A stretch of DNA of 64,000 bases from Rhodoferax sp. (GCF_030646845.1 NZ_JAUSLE010000010.1:1-64000), one strand, 5' to 3'. Counted from the stretch's first letter, positions 26,036 through 34,949 are shown. Made by a program: numbers and translations. Notes: a model not told the origin generated them from the letters alone.

Positions 26036-26509
26036 TCAAAGACGCGGTGTGTTGCCGTGGTTTGTGCCCGCCAGATCATCCAGGATGGGGCAATCGGGCC
26101 GCTCGTCCCCATGGCAGTAGTGCAGCAGGGAGGTCAGGCTTCGCTGCATGGCTTGCATGGCTTCGATGCGTTGCGCCAGGTCATTGACGTGTCTCTGGGC
26201 GATGCGCTTGACGCTGGCACTGGCGCGCTTGCGGTTGTGCCACAGGTCCACCAGTTCCGCGATCTCGGCCATGGAGAAGCCCAGGTCGCGCCCGCGCCTG
26301 ATGAACTGCAGGGTGCGCACATCGGCCTCGTTGTACTGGCGGTAGCCACTGTCGGTGCGCGCCACCGGTGCGAGCAGTCCGAGCGACTCATAGTGCCGCA
26401 CCATCTTGGCCGACACATTGGAAAGCCGCGCCGCCGTGCCAATGGCAACCGGCCAGAATGTGTTGTCCAGCGCAGCGGCCTCGTCGGGCACCCGATCGTT
26501 GCCTTTCAT
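26036..26509 (-). CDS. cueR: CueR-type copper-responsive MerR regulator
   Basis: A 157-aa MerR-family activator. The HTH spans IGTAARLSNVSAKMVRHYESLGLL (about 23-46), followed by the dimerisation helix. The metal loop has CHGDERPDC, a CX7C spacing identical to CueR, and senses Cu(I). An N-terminal extension of about 20 residues precedes the HTH. Its ATG overlaps the copZ stop by four bases (ATGA), so copZ-cueR is an operon, divergent from copA. Two CueR-type dyads lie between the two units. Confidence 0.9.
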   Translation of the reverse strand: MKGNDRVPDEAAALDNTFWPVAIGTAARLSNVSAKMVRHYESLGLLAPVARTDSGYRQYNEADVRTLQFIRRGRDLGFSMAEIAELVDLWHNRKRASASVKRIAQRHVNDLAQRIEAMQAMQRSLTSLLHYCHGDERPDCPILDDLAGTNHGNTPRL

Positions 26510-26703
26510 GCTGCGACTGCGTAACCTTCTTCGGCAATGGCCTTGGCCAGCAGTTCGCGGGGTTGATCGGATTGCACTTCCACCAGGTTGACAGCGCGGT
26601 CGATGGTGACTTCGGCCTGCGGGTCCACCTGCTTCACGGCGCGCGTCACCGCCTTTTCGCAGTGGCCGCAGGTCATGCCGGTGACGGTGAAGGTCTGGTT
26701 CAT
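26506..26703 (-). CDS. copZ: copper chaperone CopZ (HMA domain)
   Basis: A 65-aa cytoplasmic metallochaperone with the motif GMTCGHCEKAV, an MXCXXC site for Cu(I), and a complete beta-alpha-beta-beta-alpha-beta pattern ending EEGYAVAA. It hands copper to CopA. The ATG at 26703 has an AGGAG ribosome site; the track start is 16 codons too early. It is followed by cueR with a four-base overlap and lies divergent to copA. Confidence 0.93.
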   Translation of the reverse strand: MNQTFTVTGMTCGHCEKAVTRAVKQVDPQAEVTIDRAVNLVEVQSDQPRELLAKAIAEEGYAVAA

Positions 26704-26758
26704 GGAAAACTCCTGTGTGTAAAACGGTAAGAATGGCTTGAGACGCAGCATAGCGTGA

Positions 26759-26779
26759 ACCTTGCCACCATGGCAAGGT
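26759..26779 (-). promoter_or_regulatory. CueR-type operator for copZ-cueR
   Basis: ACCTTGCCA-CCA-TGGCAAGGT is a perfect inverted repeat with 9-bp arms. On the minus strand TTGACC (26777-26782) overlaps it as a -35 box, as in known CueR promoters with a 19-bp spacer. The -10 at that spacing (CACGCT) is poor; TATGCT at 26747-26752 is an alternative. Confidence 0.7.
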
Positions 26780-26831
26780 CAAGCGAGCCGGCAACACCAC
26801 GGTTCGCTGAAGGGTTTAAATGCAGCCCGTG

Positions 26832-26862
26832 TTGACCTTGCCATCATGGGAAGGATTAGGAT
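26832..26862 (+). promoter_or_regulatory. CueR-type promoter of copA
   Basis: TTGACC (26832-26837), a 19-bp spacer and TAGGAT (26857-26862) form a MerR-type promoter. The spacer overlaps the dyad CCTTGCCATCATGGGAAGG (26836-26854, 8 of 9 arm bases paired). The predicted transcript start is near 26868-26870, at the copA ATG. Confidence 0.7.
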
Positions 26863-26869
26863 GCTGTTC

Positions 26870-29128
26870 ATGAATACTGTTGCCGCCTCCTCGCCCGCCC
26901 CCCTGCCACTGGACATCGGCATTGGCGGCATGACCTGCGCCTCCTGTGTGGCGCGGGTCGAAAAAGCCCTGAAGAAAGTGCCCGGCGTGCAGGATGCGAC
27001 GGTCAATCTGGCGACCGAATCGGCGCGCATCGTGGTCGCGCCGGGCGAGCAGATGGAGGCCCGGCTGCGCCGCGCCGTGCGCGATGCGGGCTACGAGCCG
27101 CGCGCCGCCGATGCCGCGGTGCTGGCCGAAGATGCCTCGCCCTGGGCGGGCTTCGCGCCCGTCGCGTTTGGACTTGCGCTATCAGCGCCGCTGGTGCTGC
27201 CCATGATTGGCGACCTGTTCGGCATGCACTGGATGCTGCCGCCCTGGATGCAGTTCGCACTGGCCACACCGGTGCAATTCATTCTGGGGGCACATTTTTA
27301 CAAAGCAGGCTGGCACGCCCTCAAGGCGTTCACCGGCAATATGGACCTGTTGGTGTCGATTGGCACCACGGCCGGCTGGGCCCTGTCGATGTGGCTGTGG
27401 CTCACCGCCGAGCCGGGTGCCATGGTGCACCTTTACTTTGAAGGCTCGGCGCTGGTGATCACACTGGTGATGCTGGGCAAATGGCTGGAGGTGCGCGCCA
27501 AGCGGCAGACCACCTCGGCCATCCGCGCCCTACACGCCCTGCGCCCGGACGTGGCGCACCTGATCGGGCTGGATGGGGAAGTGGATGTGCCGGTGGCCGA
27601 GGTGCTGGTGGGCGACCGGCTGGTGGTCAAGCCCGGTGAGCGCTTTCCGGTGGACGGCGTGCTGCTGGAGGGCCAGACCCAGGTGGATGAATCCATGCTC
27701 ACCGGCGAGCCGCTGCCGGTGGAAAAACGCGCGTCCGAACACCCGGATCAGGGCGCGGCCATCGACCCGGCAGCGGCGCTCACCGGAGGGTCCATCAACG
27801 GCGAGGGCCGCATCGTGATGCAGGTGCGCGCCGTGGGCAGCGAGACCGTGCTGTCGCGCATCATCCGTCTGGTGGAAGACGCCCAGGCCGCCAAGGCGCC
27901 GATCCAGCGCATGGTGGACCAGGTGAGCGCGGTGTTTGTGCCGGTGGTGCTGGTGATCGCGCTGGTCACCCTGCTGAGCTGGTGGCTTACAGGCCACCCG
28001 TTCGAGCAGGCACTGATCTACGCGGTGGCGGTGCTGGTGATCGCCTGCCCCTGCGCCTTGGGGCTGGCCACGCCGGTGGCCATCATGGCGGGCACCGGCG
28101 TCGCCGCGCAACACGGCATTTTGATCAAGGACGCGCAGGCGCTGGAACTGGCGCACAAGGTGGATGTGGTGGCGTTCGACAAGACCGGCACCCTGACGGT
28201 AGGCCGCCCCAAATTGACCGCCTTGCGGGTGGCACCCGGCATCACTGAAGACGAGGTACTGAAGACAGCGGCCAGCCTGCAAAGCGGCAGCGAACACCCG
28301 CTGGCGCGCGCCGTTGTCAGCCGCGCGCAGGAACAGGGTTTGAGTTTTGAGGCGCCCGACAACGTGCGTGCCGTACCCGGACGTGGCAGCGAAGGGGAGG
28401 TGGGTGTGCGCAGTTTTCTGATCGGCAGCCTGCGCTGGATGGACGAACTCAAGGTCGACACCCGCCCCATGGCCGTGGAGGCCGCAGCACTGCAGGCGCA
28501 GGGCGCCACCGTCTCGGCCATGGCCGAGCGCACCACGCAGGGCCTGACCCTGCGCGCCCTGCTGGCCTTCGGCGACGAGCCCAAACCGGGCGCCAAAGAG
28601 GCGTTGGCGGCTCTGCGCGTGCGCGGCATCAAGACCGTGATGATTTCAGGTGATAACCAGGGCGCTGCCGAAGCGATGGCGCACCGCCTGGGCCTGCGCC
28701 CGGAAGAGGGCGAAGTGATGGCCGAGGTGCTGCCCGGCGACAAGGCGGCCAAAGTGATGGCGCTGAAGGAGGGCGGACACACGGTGGCGATGGTCGGTGA
28801 TGGCGTCAACGACGCACCGGCACTGGCGGCCGCCGACGTCGGCATGGCGATGGGCAACGGCACCGATGTCGCCATGCATGCGGCTGGCATCACGCTGATG
28901 CGCGGCGACCCGCGGCTGGTGGCAGCGGCGCTGGAGATTTCCGACCGCACCGTGGCCAAAATCCGGCAGAACCTGTTCTGGGCCTTTGCCTACAACGTGG
29001 CCGGTATTCCGCTGGCGGCGCTGGGCTTTTTGAACCCGGTGGTCGCTGGTGCCGCCATGGCGATGAGCTCGGTCAGCGTGATGAGCAACGCGCTGCTGCT
29101 CAAGCGCTGGAAGCCTGGGAAGGATTGA
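26870..29128 (+). CDS. copA: Cu(I)-exporting P-type ATPase CopA
   Basis: A 752-aa inner-membrane P1B-type ATPase pumping Cu(I) out of the cytoplasm. It has one N-terminal HMA domain with GMTCASC (Cys23, Cys26), the TGEP actuator loop, the membrane CPC motif at 393-395, the phosphorylated DKTGT (Asp437) and [10 protein letters not shown]. The CPC form and the CueR promoter indicate copper or silver. The start at 26870 is chosen because the ATG at 26861 overlaps the predicted -10 box; with a CueR-type promoter the mRNA would begin at or next to this ATG, so translation may be leaderless. It is divergent from copZ-cueR. Confidence 0.93.
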   Translation: MNTVAASSPAPLPLDIGIGGMTCASCVARVEKALKKVPGVQDATVNLATESARIVVAPGEQMEARLRRAVRDAGYEPRAADAAVLAEDASPWAGFAPVAFGLALSAPLVLPMIGDLFGMHWMLPPWMQFALATPVQFILGAHFYKAGWHALKAFTGNMDLLVSIGTTAGWALSMWLWLTAEPGAMVHLYFEGSALVITLVMLGKWLEVRAKRQTTSAIRALHALRPDVAHLIGLDGEVDVPVAEVLVGDRLVVKPGERFPVDGVLLEGQTQVDESMLTGEPLPVEKRASEHPDQGAAIDPAAALTGGSINGEGRIVMQVRAVGSETVLSRIIRLVEDAQAAKAPIQRMVDQVSAVFVPVVLVIALVTLLSWWLTGHPFEQALIYAVAVLVIACPCALGLATPVAIMAGTGVAAQHGILIKDAQALELAHKVDVVAFDKTGTLTVGRPKLTALRVAPGITEDEVLKTAASLQSGSEHPLARAVVSRAQEQGLSFEAPDNVRAVPGRGSEGEVGVRSFLIGSLRWMDELKVDTRPMAVEAAALQAQGATVSAMAERTTQGLTLRALLAFGDEPKPGAKEALAALRVRGIKTVMISGDNQGAAEAMAHRLGLRPEEGEVMAEVLPGDKAAKVMALKEGGHTVAMVGDGVNDAPALAAADVGMAMGNGTDVAMHAAGITLMRGDPRLVAAALEISDRTVAKIRQNLFWAFAYNVAGIPLAALGFLNPVVAGAAMAMSSVSVMSNALLLKRWKPGKD

Positions 29129-29140
29129 AGAAATAGGGCT

Positions 29141-29184
29141 CTAGCCCACGTGGAATATGCGCATTTAGCTATTATATTTGTAGC
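29141..29184 (+). repeat. 44-bp intergenic repeat, copy 3
   Basis: Third copy, 12 bp after the copA stop. It begins CTAGCCCACGTGGAATATGC and ends with an AGCTAT...GTAGC half-palindrome. Confidence 0.8.
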
Positions 29185-29396
29185 GCTTCGAGTGATTTAG
29201 TTGCCGCGCCCAAGCCGTTGGCGCATCGCCCTGAAAGCGGCGGCGGTCAGGACACCACTTCTGAGCACCTCTCTGTGAGGTCGGGAATCCCGTCTCCTCC
29301 ACCGCGTCGAGTATTTTTACAGTCGAATTTCCCGCGTTGTCCCCACCGGCGGCCAAGTTGTTGATTAATATGAAGATTGGTCGCCCGTCCCAACGC

Positions 29397-29450
29397 GGGT
29401 AAGAAAATTGCTTGCTCATGCAAAACTGACCGCCGGTGAATTCTTCACCG
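29397..29450 (+). promoter_or_regulatory. sigma-54-like promoter and inverted repeat before the PEP-CTERM gene
   Basis: GGGTAAGAAAATTGC (29397-29411) has the GG-N10-GC spacing and the TTGC -12 element of sigma-54 promoters. Downstream lies CGGTGAA-TTC-TTCACCG (29434-29450), a perfect 7-bp-arm inverted repeat in the leader, then a GGAGG ribosome site. PEP-CTERM genes in several genomes are sigma-54 dependent through PrsR, which makes this plausible. The rest of 29185-29483 shows no gene. Confidence 0.35.
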
Positions 29451-29483
29451 CCGATCCACCTTTCATTGAAGTCGGAGGTCCGC

Positions 29484-30536
29484 ATGCAACGAGCTGTTCT
29501 TCTGCGCTTTGGAGTCGCTGCGATTCTGCTCTCGGGCAGTTTGTCGCAATTGGCGAACGCGACACCTCAGACGGTCTTCTTCGACACTCTCAATGGATCC
29601 GTAACCGTCGGACAAGCAGTCAATGCTGGTGACACCCTGTACGTCGATACGCTTGTCCGTTCCGGATCCGGAGCATTGGCTCAGTCGGCGTCCTTCACGC
29701 TTGGCGCCGGGGTCACGGGTCTGACCGGCCATGCCGCATGGATGATTGGCGCTGCCGCGGATCCAGGACCTCGTCTCGTGGGTTTCAATGTCGACCTAGT
29801 CGACGCTAACACCAACGCCCTCGTCACAAGCGATGTGTTCGGCGGCGTCCTGGCTGGATATGCGCATTCCACCTTTGTCGCTGGCATTAGCCCCGGAGAT
29901 TACCGGTTGGTGGCAACGGGAACGGGGGTGCGCGAATCGTTCTTTGATTTGGCGTTGAGCTTTACCGGAACGCCCCCGGTTTCCGTGTCGACCGCGACCG
30001 GTGCAATACCGACGCAAGGACTGATTACCAACGAGCCAACCGCCTTCTTTTCCAAACTGAACGATGCCCGAACGATGGGCGTCGCATTCAAAGCAGGAGA
30101 GTCTCTCATCGTCGATTCTTTGGTCACTTCGGACACAGGGGCGTTGGAACAACTGGTGACTTTCGCTCTTGAATCCGGGGTGGACAGCCTGACCGGGTTC
30201 GCGCAGTGGGATGTCTCACCCGCTGGCGGCATCGGGGCCCGACTGGTTGGGGTGAATATCGACCTGCTTGATGCAGGCAATACACTGATTGCGTCTGATA
30301 GCTTCAGTGGTTTAGTAGATGACTTTGCTCACTCCACGATCGGGGCTGCACTGGGTCCCGGCACCTACAAGATCAGGGCCACTGGAACGGGTATCCGCGA
30401 TGCCTCTCTCAATATCGCCCTCACCTTCGGTGGGACAACGACAACAAGTGTGCCGGAGCCCTCGGGCATCGCATTGACCCTTACTGCATTGGGTGCAGCA
30501 GCATTGGGTGTTCGCCGTCGCACCCAGCACGCTTGA
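29484..30536 (+). CDS. PEP-CTERM sorted protein with two internal repeats
   Basis: A 350-aa secreted protein. It has an N-terminal signal (MQRAVLLRFGVAAILLSGS, cut near ANA) and a classical C-terminal sorting signal, VPEPSGIALTLTALGAAALG then RRRTQHA, recognised by exosortase. The body is two similar units of roughly 130-140 residues: both contain GDTL/GESL-VDTLV/VDSLV, GVTGLTGHAAW/GVDSLTGFAQW, RLVGFNVDLVDA/RLVGVNIDLLDA, FAHST and ATGTGVRE/ATGTGIRD. A GGAGG ribosome site supports this ATG. Such proteins go to the outer surface, often with exopolysaccharide. The next gene follows after 25 bp. No exosortase gene is in the window. Confidence 0.87.
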   Translation: MQRAVLLRFGVAAILLSGSLSQLANATPQTVFFDTLNGSVTVGQAVNAGDTLYVDTLVRSGSGALAQSASFTLGAGVTGLTGHAAWMIGAAADPGPRLVGFNVDLVDANTNALVTSDVFGGVLAGYAHSTFVAGISPGDYRLVATGTGVRESFFDLALSFTGTPPVSVSTATGAIPTQGLITNEPTAFFSKLNDARTMGVAFKAGESLIVDSLVTSDTGALEQLVTFALESGVDSLTGFAQWDVSPAGGIGARLVGVNIDLLDAGNTLIASDSFSGLVDDFAHSTIGAALGPGTYKIRATGTGIRDASLNIALTFGGTTTTSVPEPSGIALTLTALGAAALGVRRRTQHA

Positions 30537-30561
30537 TTGGATTTCACTTTTTGAGAGTTCA

Positions 30562-31224
30562 ATGCTTCGTCGCCACTTCCTGCTATCCGCCACCTATCTG
30601 GCTGGTCACGGATTGCTGGCCATGGCCCAGACCAGTCCGCTTGACGCTGTTGCGGTCTACGTGGTGCCGCTAGATGATTTTCCTGAAGATCTCGGCGCTT
30701 CCCTGGCCCGGCTTCTGCAGCAGCAACTCGGAATTCGGATCAAGGCATCACTCCGGCTGGCGCCCCTCGGCCTTGGTCCCATGCCAGGAACCAATCAGTA
30801 CGCGTCGGAAGATATCCTGGCGCAAGCGGTCACGGCATCCCGACGCCTGCCCGAGGCGGCAGCCACGACCTATCGCCTGTTCCTGACCACCAAAGACATC
30901 AATACACGCTCGGCGAACTTCCGGTTTCAATTCTCCACTCACAACCGGCAATTGAACAGTTCGGTGCTGTCAATGGCCCGTTTTCTGGAGTACGCCAACG
31001 ACAAACCGGTCTTTACAGAACTCTCGGCTTCCCGACTCGTCAAGATGGCAAAGCGTGCCATTGGCGAGGTGAAACTCGGGTGGACCAGATCCGGTGATTC
31101 ACGCGACCTCATGTACGCGCCAATCATGGGCCTCGAGGACCTGGACCGAATTGGCTATGAGCACAGTCCGAAGGCACCGGACAGCGAATCGCCGAAGCCG
31201 CAACCAGCGTCTGGCAGCGTTTAG
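30562..31224 (+). CDS. archaemetzincin-like protein without the zinc-binding histidines
   Basis: A 220-aa exported protein (signal MLRRHFLLSATYLAGHGLLA, cut near AMAQ). The body resembles archaemetzincin in order: VYVVPLDDFPEDLGASLARLL, NQYASEDILAQAV, YRLFLTTKDI, VLSMARF, and RLVKMAKRAIGEVKLGW followed by LMYAPIMGLEDLDRIG. In real archaemetzincins the helix reads HExxHxxGxxH with later cysteines. Here the first two metal histidines are replaced (AIGEVKLGW) and the cysteines are missing, so it is probably not a protease. It lies 25 bp after the PEP-CTERM gene in the same operon, so a binding or assembly role with that protein is possible. The homology call rests on pattern, not a search. Confidence 0.6.
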   Translation: MLRRHFLLSATYLAGHGLLAMAQTSPLDAVAVYVVPLDDFPEDLGASLARLLQQQLGIRIKASLRLAPLGLGPMPGTNQYASEDILAQAVTASRRLPEAAATTYRLFLTTKDINTRSANFRFQFSTHNRQLNSSVLSMARFLEYANDKPVFTELSASRLVKMAKRAIGEVKLGWTRSGDSRDLMYAPIMGLEDLDRIGYEHSPKAPDSESPKPQPASGSV

Positions 31225-31312
31225 CTGCCCGTTTCTTGCTCGAGCGACGAAAAGTACCGGAAATCGCGCCGCTGCATGTTTTATTTCCTGTTCGCAGAGC
31301 CAAGTAGCCGGC

Positions 31313-31331
31313 GAGGGCCGCTAACGGCCTC
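31313..31331. terminator. weak hairpin after the PEP-CTERM operon
   Basis: GAGGGCCG-CTAA-CGGCCTC forms a stem with one bulged G, 89 bp after the upstream stop codon. There is no T-tract. Confidence 0.3.
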
Positions 31332-31372
31332 AACATACACTTCAATCACGTACTTATTGATGGACGCAGTAA

Positions 31373-31798
31373 ATGAATTTGACAACACAAGGTCTCGAGC
31401 GATTTGTCGAGGCGCAGGACCGGGTTTATGAGTCTGTCTGCAACGAACTAGCGCTGGGAGAAAAAACCAGCCATTGGATGTGGTTCATCTTTCCCCAGCT
31501 CAAGGGACTGGGCCGCAGCCCGATCGCCAAGCACTATGCGATCGAGTCGGGCGCCGAGGCGCTCGCCTTCTGGCAGCATCCCATCCTGGGCAAGCGTCTG
31601 AAAGAGTGCACCCAGCTCGTGCTGGCCCAGCCCAACACGACCGCGCATGATATTTTTGGCTCGCCCGATGACCTGAAATTCAAGTCGTGCATGACGCTGT
31701 TCGCGCAGGTCGCCCCGCAGGAACCGGTGTTCAAACAGGCGCTGGAACGCTTCTTCGGTGGCAAGCCGGACGAGAGCACGCTCAAGCTGCTGTCGTAG
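31373..31798 (+). CDS. DUF1810 protein
   Basis: A 141-aa cytoplasmic protein of the DUF1810 family. Signatures are LERFVEAQDRVYESVCNEL, SHWMWFIFPQLKGLGRSPIAKHYAI and LKFKSCMTLFAQVAP. There are no membrane helices or signal peptide. Length is normal for the family; the function is unknown. It is transcribed alone and convergent with minE, 24 bp apart. Confidence 0.88.
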   Translation: MNLTTQGLERFVEAQDRVYESVCNELALGEKTSHWMWFIFPQLKGLGRSPIAKHYAIESGAEALAFWQHPILGKRLKECTQLVLAQPNTTAHDIFGSPDDLKFKSCMTLFAQVAPQEPVFKQALERFFGGKPDESTLKLLS

Positions 31799-31822
31799 CG
31801 TGACCCGCCCGGGGCCTGCTAT

Positions 31823-32083
31823 TTAGCGGGAATCCGGCAATTCGATCTTGACCTCCAGCACTTCGAGATTGTCCTGGCGCTCCAGGTTCACCTTGATATC
31901 TGCCGGGTTGATCTTGATGTACTTGCTGATCACGGCCACCAGTTCACGCTGCAGGGCCGGCAGGTAATCGGGCTCGGCCGCATTGCGGCCACTACGCTCG
32001 TGCGCCAGGATGATTTGCAGCCGCTCTTTGGCGACGTTGGCAGTTTTCTTTTTTTCACCAACAAAAAAAGAGAGAAATGACAT
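31823..32083 (-). CDS. minE: cell-division topological specificity factor MinE
   Basis: An 86-aa protein that drives MinD off the membrane and so places the division site at mid-cell. The N-terminal membrane-targeting [12 protein letters not shown], the MinD-binding segment [13 protein letters not shown] and the topological domain ([16 protein letters not shown], then VKIELPD) are all present. Four bases separate it from minD, in the conserved minC-minD-minE order. The track start is five codons too early. Confidence 0.95.
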   Translation of the reverse strand: MSFLSFFVGEKKKTANVAKERLQIILAHERSGRNAAEPDYLPALQRELVAVISKYIKINPADIKVNLERQDNLEVLEVKIELPDSR

Positions 32084-32087
32084 GGCC

Positions 32088-32903
32088 TTATTTCCCACCG
32101 AAGAGTCGTTTCAGAAGCCCCTGTTTGGGTGCATCGGTAAAGCGCATGGGCTTGTCCTCACCCAAAAAGCGGTCAATCACGTCCTTGTAGGCCTCTGACA
32201 CGTCGCTGCCCTGCATGTGCACCGCCGGCACGCCCTGATTGGAGGCCTGCAGCACCGATTCACTCTCGGGAATGACACCGATGAGCTTGATGCGCAGGAT
32301 GTCCTGAATATCTTCCAGCGACAGCATCTGGCCCTGGTTCACCCGCGCCGGGTTGTAGCGGGTAATGAGCAAATGCTCCTTGATCGGGTCCAGCCCTTCA
32401 ATGGCGCGTTTGGTCTTGCTGGAGAGCATGCCCAGAATACGGTCCGAATCGCGCACCGAGGACACCTCGGGGTTGGTCACCACCAGCGCTTCGTCGGCAA
32501 AGTGCATGGCCATCAGGGCGCCAGTCTCGATGCCCGCTGGCGAGTCGCACACGATGTACTCAAAATCCATGGCGGCCAGGTCGGTCAACACTTTCTCGAC
32601 GCCGTCCTGCGACAGGGCGTCCTTGTCACGCGTTTGCGACGCGGCCAACACGTACAGGTTGTCGCACTGCTTGTCCTTGATCAGAGCCTGGTTAAGGTTG
32701 GCTTCACCATGGATGACATTGATCAGGTCATACACCACGCGGCGTTCACAACCCATGATCAGGTCCAGGTTGCGCAAACCGACGTCGAAGTCGATCACGG
32801 CGGTCTTGTGCCCGCGCAGGGCCAGACCGGTCGCAAAGCTGGCGCTGGTGGTTGTTTTACCCACACCACCTTTGCCGGAGGTAACCACAATGATTTTTGC
32901 CAT
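32088..32903 (-). CDS. minD: septum-site-determining ATPase MinD
   Basis: A 271-aa membrane-binding ATPase that recruits MinC and oscillates with MinE. The deviant Walker A is GKGGVGKTT near residues 10-18, with the following [10 protein letters not shown], a [12 protein letters not shown] switch region, and a C-terminal amphipathic membrane helix ([10 protein letters not shown]). Length equals that of E. coli MinD. Second gene of minCDE, 26 bp after minC. Confidence 0.96.
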   Translation of the reverse strand: MAKIIVVTSGKGGVGKTTTSASFATGLALRGHKTAVIDFDVGLRNLDLIMGCERRVVYDLINVIHGEANLNQALIKDKQCDNLYVLAASQTRDKDALSQDGVEKVLTDLAAMDFEYIVCDSPAGIETGALMAMHFADEALVVTNPEVSSVRDSDRILGMLSSKTKRAIEGLDPIKEHLLITRYNPARVNQGQMLSLEDIQDILRIKLIGVIPESESVLQASNQGVPAVHMQGSDVSEAYKDVIDRFLGEDKPMRFTDAPKQGLLKRLFGGK

Positions 32904-32929
32904 GGGTGAAACGTCTTTCAGATTAAAAA

Positions 32930-33718
32930 TTAGGTTTTCAGGGCTTCGATCAGCAGCTTGTCCTGCCCATCGTTGCTCAAACGCACCTGCGCCGGCTTGC
33001 CACGCACGTCAGGCTCCAGCGGGTTCTCGCTGGTGCGGTACACGCCCGCAATGGAAATCAGCTCGGGCTCCAGGCACAGCGAGAAAATGCGCGCGTTGGT
33101 GTTGCCACTGGCGCCGGCCATGGCCTTGCCGCGCAGGGGCGCATACACATGGATGTTGCCGTCTGCCACCACTTCGGCGCCCTGGTTGACCATGGCCAGA
33201 ACGACCAGATCAGCGCCGCGGGCGTAGATTTTTTGCCCGGATCGCAGGGGTTTGTCCACCACCATGGTGAGCTGGCCCGGGATTTCACGCACGATCTCCC
33301 TGACCACCTCTTGGACCACGTATTCGGTCGGCGCCGTGGCCGCAGCCGCCGGTCGAACCCGCGGCGCATCGACCGGCGCTTCAACCAGACCCAGCGCGAG
33401 GGCCGATTGCATCCAGGCCGTACTGGCACCACGCACCGCCAAAGGCACCAGCCGACAGGACCGCAATACCCTCAACAAGGGCTTCAGATCTTGCAGCGGC
33501 GTGTCTGGCGCCAGCTGCGAAAAATCGATCACCAGGGCGTCATGGTCAAAAAAATCCGGGTTCTCGCCGGCAACACCGTATTGCTTTTCCAGATCAGCTG
33601 CCAGCAAGTTCCAGTCATTGGTCTTGAGCATCAACGCGACCAATGGCAATTGGGCACTTTTTATTTCAAAAGAGGCAGACGTGTGGCCAGGCGAATTGCC
33701 TGCGGAAGAAACGGACAT
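32930..33718 (-). CDS. minC: septum-site-determining protein MinC
   Basis: A 262-aa inhibitor of FtsZ assembly. The N-terminal domain (about 1-115) includes [15 protein letters not shown] and [14 protein letters not shown]-like strands. A linker around 115-145 (Ala/Pro-rich) follows, and then the C-terminal beta-helix with [43 protein letters not shown] and [20 protein letters not shown] that binds MinD. The ATG at 33718 is preferred to the track start 24 codons upstream. First gene of the min operon, reading away from the putative origin. Confidence 0.94.
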   Translation of the reverse strand: MSVSSAGNSPGHTSASFEIKSAQLPLVALMLKTNDWNLLAADLEKQYGVAGENPDFFDHDALVIDFSQLAPDTPLQDLKPLLRVLRSCRLVPLAVRGASTAWMQSALALGLVEAPVDAPRVRPAAAATAPTEYVVQEVVREIVREIPGQLTMVVDKPLRSGQKIYARGADLVVLAMVNQGAEVVADGNIHVYAPLRGKAMAGASGNTNARIFSLCLEPELISIAGVYRTSENPLEPDVRGKPAQVRLSNDGQDKLLIEALKT

Positions 33719-33904
33719 TGGGGAATGAAGAAGCAGTAGAGGACGGTTGAGCTGCGGACAAAAAAAGGACAAACGACTGGAAAGAAACACCAGACGCCGG
33801 GACTCAGCAGAGGACCGATTTTACTTGATTGCGTCAAGCCAAACCAGAACTCTGCCAGCTTCTTTCACAGGTTTTCGTAAGCAAACGTCTGGCCGGCGTG
33901 AGCA

Positions 33905-34146
33905 TATTTTTTTGATGCGGGTTTGTTTGCACTTATCTTCTTATTTATCTATTTAAAAGATAGTAGTAGTAGATAGAGTGTTGCGATCTTTGTGGACAAG
34001 AAGATTTTATTCATACCAATCAATAACTTAGCTATGGTCAATCAATGTGCGCGACCATGCTTTTGTACTGTACCCCGAATCTGGATAACTTCACCCGACT
34101 TGATTTTCCTGTGGATAACTATGATCTTGTGCCGGAACTATTCACA
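33905..34146. other. candidate chromosomal replication origin (oriC-like region)
   Basis: Gene-free between minC and a hemerythrin gene. From left to right there is: an AT-rich segment 33905-33960 (candidate unwinding element); TAGTAGTAGTAG at 33961-33972 (a DnaA-trio, GAT read 3'-5' on this strand); a DnaA-box-like TGTGGACAA (33991-33999); TTATTCATA (34007-34015); an IHF consensus AATCAATAACTTA (34018-34030); TCTGGATAA (34080-34088); a perfect box TGTGGATAA (34110-34118, i.e. TTATCCACA on the minus strand); and CTATTCACA (34138-34146). Box, spacer, trio and AT-rich DNA follow the order and orientation of the bacterial basal unwinding system. minCDE reads away to the left and mnmG-parAB to the right. 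dnaA is not nearby, so this remains an inference. Confidence 0.6.
34018..34030 (+). promoter_or_regulatory. IHF-type consensus site
   Basis: AATCAATAACTTA matches the IHF consensus WATCAANNNNTTR at all defined positions and sits between DnaA-box-like elements, where an IHF bend would be expected in an origin. The consensus is short, so chance occurrence is possible. Confidence 0.45.
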
Positions 34147-34334
34147 GGGTTGTTCCTTGACAGATTTTAGTGCGTGGGGGCAATGCCAGACATGGGCTGG
34201 TGGCGAGTAAAACCGGCGTTGCGCCAGAAACAGGGGAGTCAGTGCGTCCTGAACGGGGCTGAAGGGCAGTTGATCTGCATCAAGGCGAGTTGACCCGTCG
34301 CATGCCATGCTTGCAGCAAAGAAGGAGATATGCC

Positions 34335-34919
34335 ATGGCCCATGAAAGCATTCGGATTATTCGCGATGAGCATGCTGCGCTGGCGGCGATGTTGCGTTCG
34401 CTCGGCATGATGGTCGAACGTGGCCCGGTCAATGAGCCTGAGGGTTTTTTTGATGTGTTGCGGGCGATGCTGTTCTACATCGACGAGTTTCCGGAACGCC
34501 TGCATCACCCAAAAGAGTCGGAGTTGCTCTTCCCCCGGGTGGCGCGTCTGGCGCCTGAGACCGTGGAAGTCATTGCCCGGCTGGACCATGACCACGCGAA
34601 AGGCGAGTCGGCGGTGCGGGAGTTACAACACCTGTTGCTGGCCTGGGAACTGGTTGGCGATGCCAGGCGTGAGGCGTTTGACCAGGCCGCGAAGAAGTAT
34701 CTTGATTTCTATCTGGAGCACATGCGCCTCGAAGAAACCGTGATTTTGCCCGCAGCACAAAAGGTGCTGAATGAGGCGGACTGGAAAGAACTCGACGCTG
34801 CCTTTGCCACCAACTGCGATCCCCTGACCGGCAAATACCCGCGGGACCCGGCCTATGACCGGCTGTTCACCCGCATCGTGATGCGGGCGCCCGCGCCGAT
34901 TGGCTTGGGCGAGGGTTAA
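34335..34919 (+). CDS. hemerythrin-like (HHE) protein
   Basis: A 194-aa helical protein with the iron-ligand pattern of hemerythrin domains: DEHAAL (His13), HHPKESELLFP, LDHDHAKGES and FYLEHMRLEETVILP. Such proteins bind a di-iron centre for O2, NO or redox sensing or repair. There is no signal peptide. The ATG at 34335 has an AAGGAG ribosome site eight bases upstream; the track start is 15 codons early. It is the first gene to the right of the putative origin. Confidence 0.9.
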   Translation: MAHESIRIIRDEHAALAAMLRSLGMMVERGPVNEPEGFFDVLRAMLFYIDEFPERLHHPKESELLFPRVARLAPETVEVIARLDHDHAKGESAVRELQHLLLAWELVGDARREAFDQAAKKYLDFYLEHMRLEETVILPAAQKVLNEADWKELDAAFATNCDPLTGKYPRDPAYDRLFTRIVMRAPAPIGLGEG

Positions 34920-34949
34920 GGCCCGCGCCAGTTCATCCAGGTTCAGGGT

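Noticed and set aside
26762-26869. N-terminal extension of CopA in the track ORF
   Set aside because: It translates the CueR operator and promoter region itself, so it cannot be coding if the promoter is real.
29165-29485. 106-aa minus-strand ORF downstream of copA
   Set aside because: It covers a repeat copy and the likely PEP-CTERM promoter and has no family-like features.
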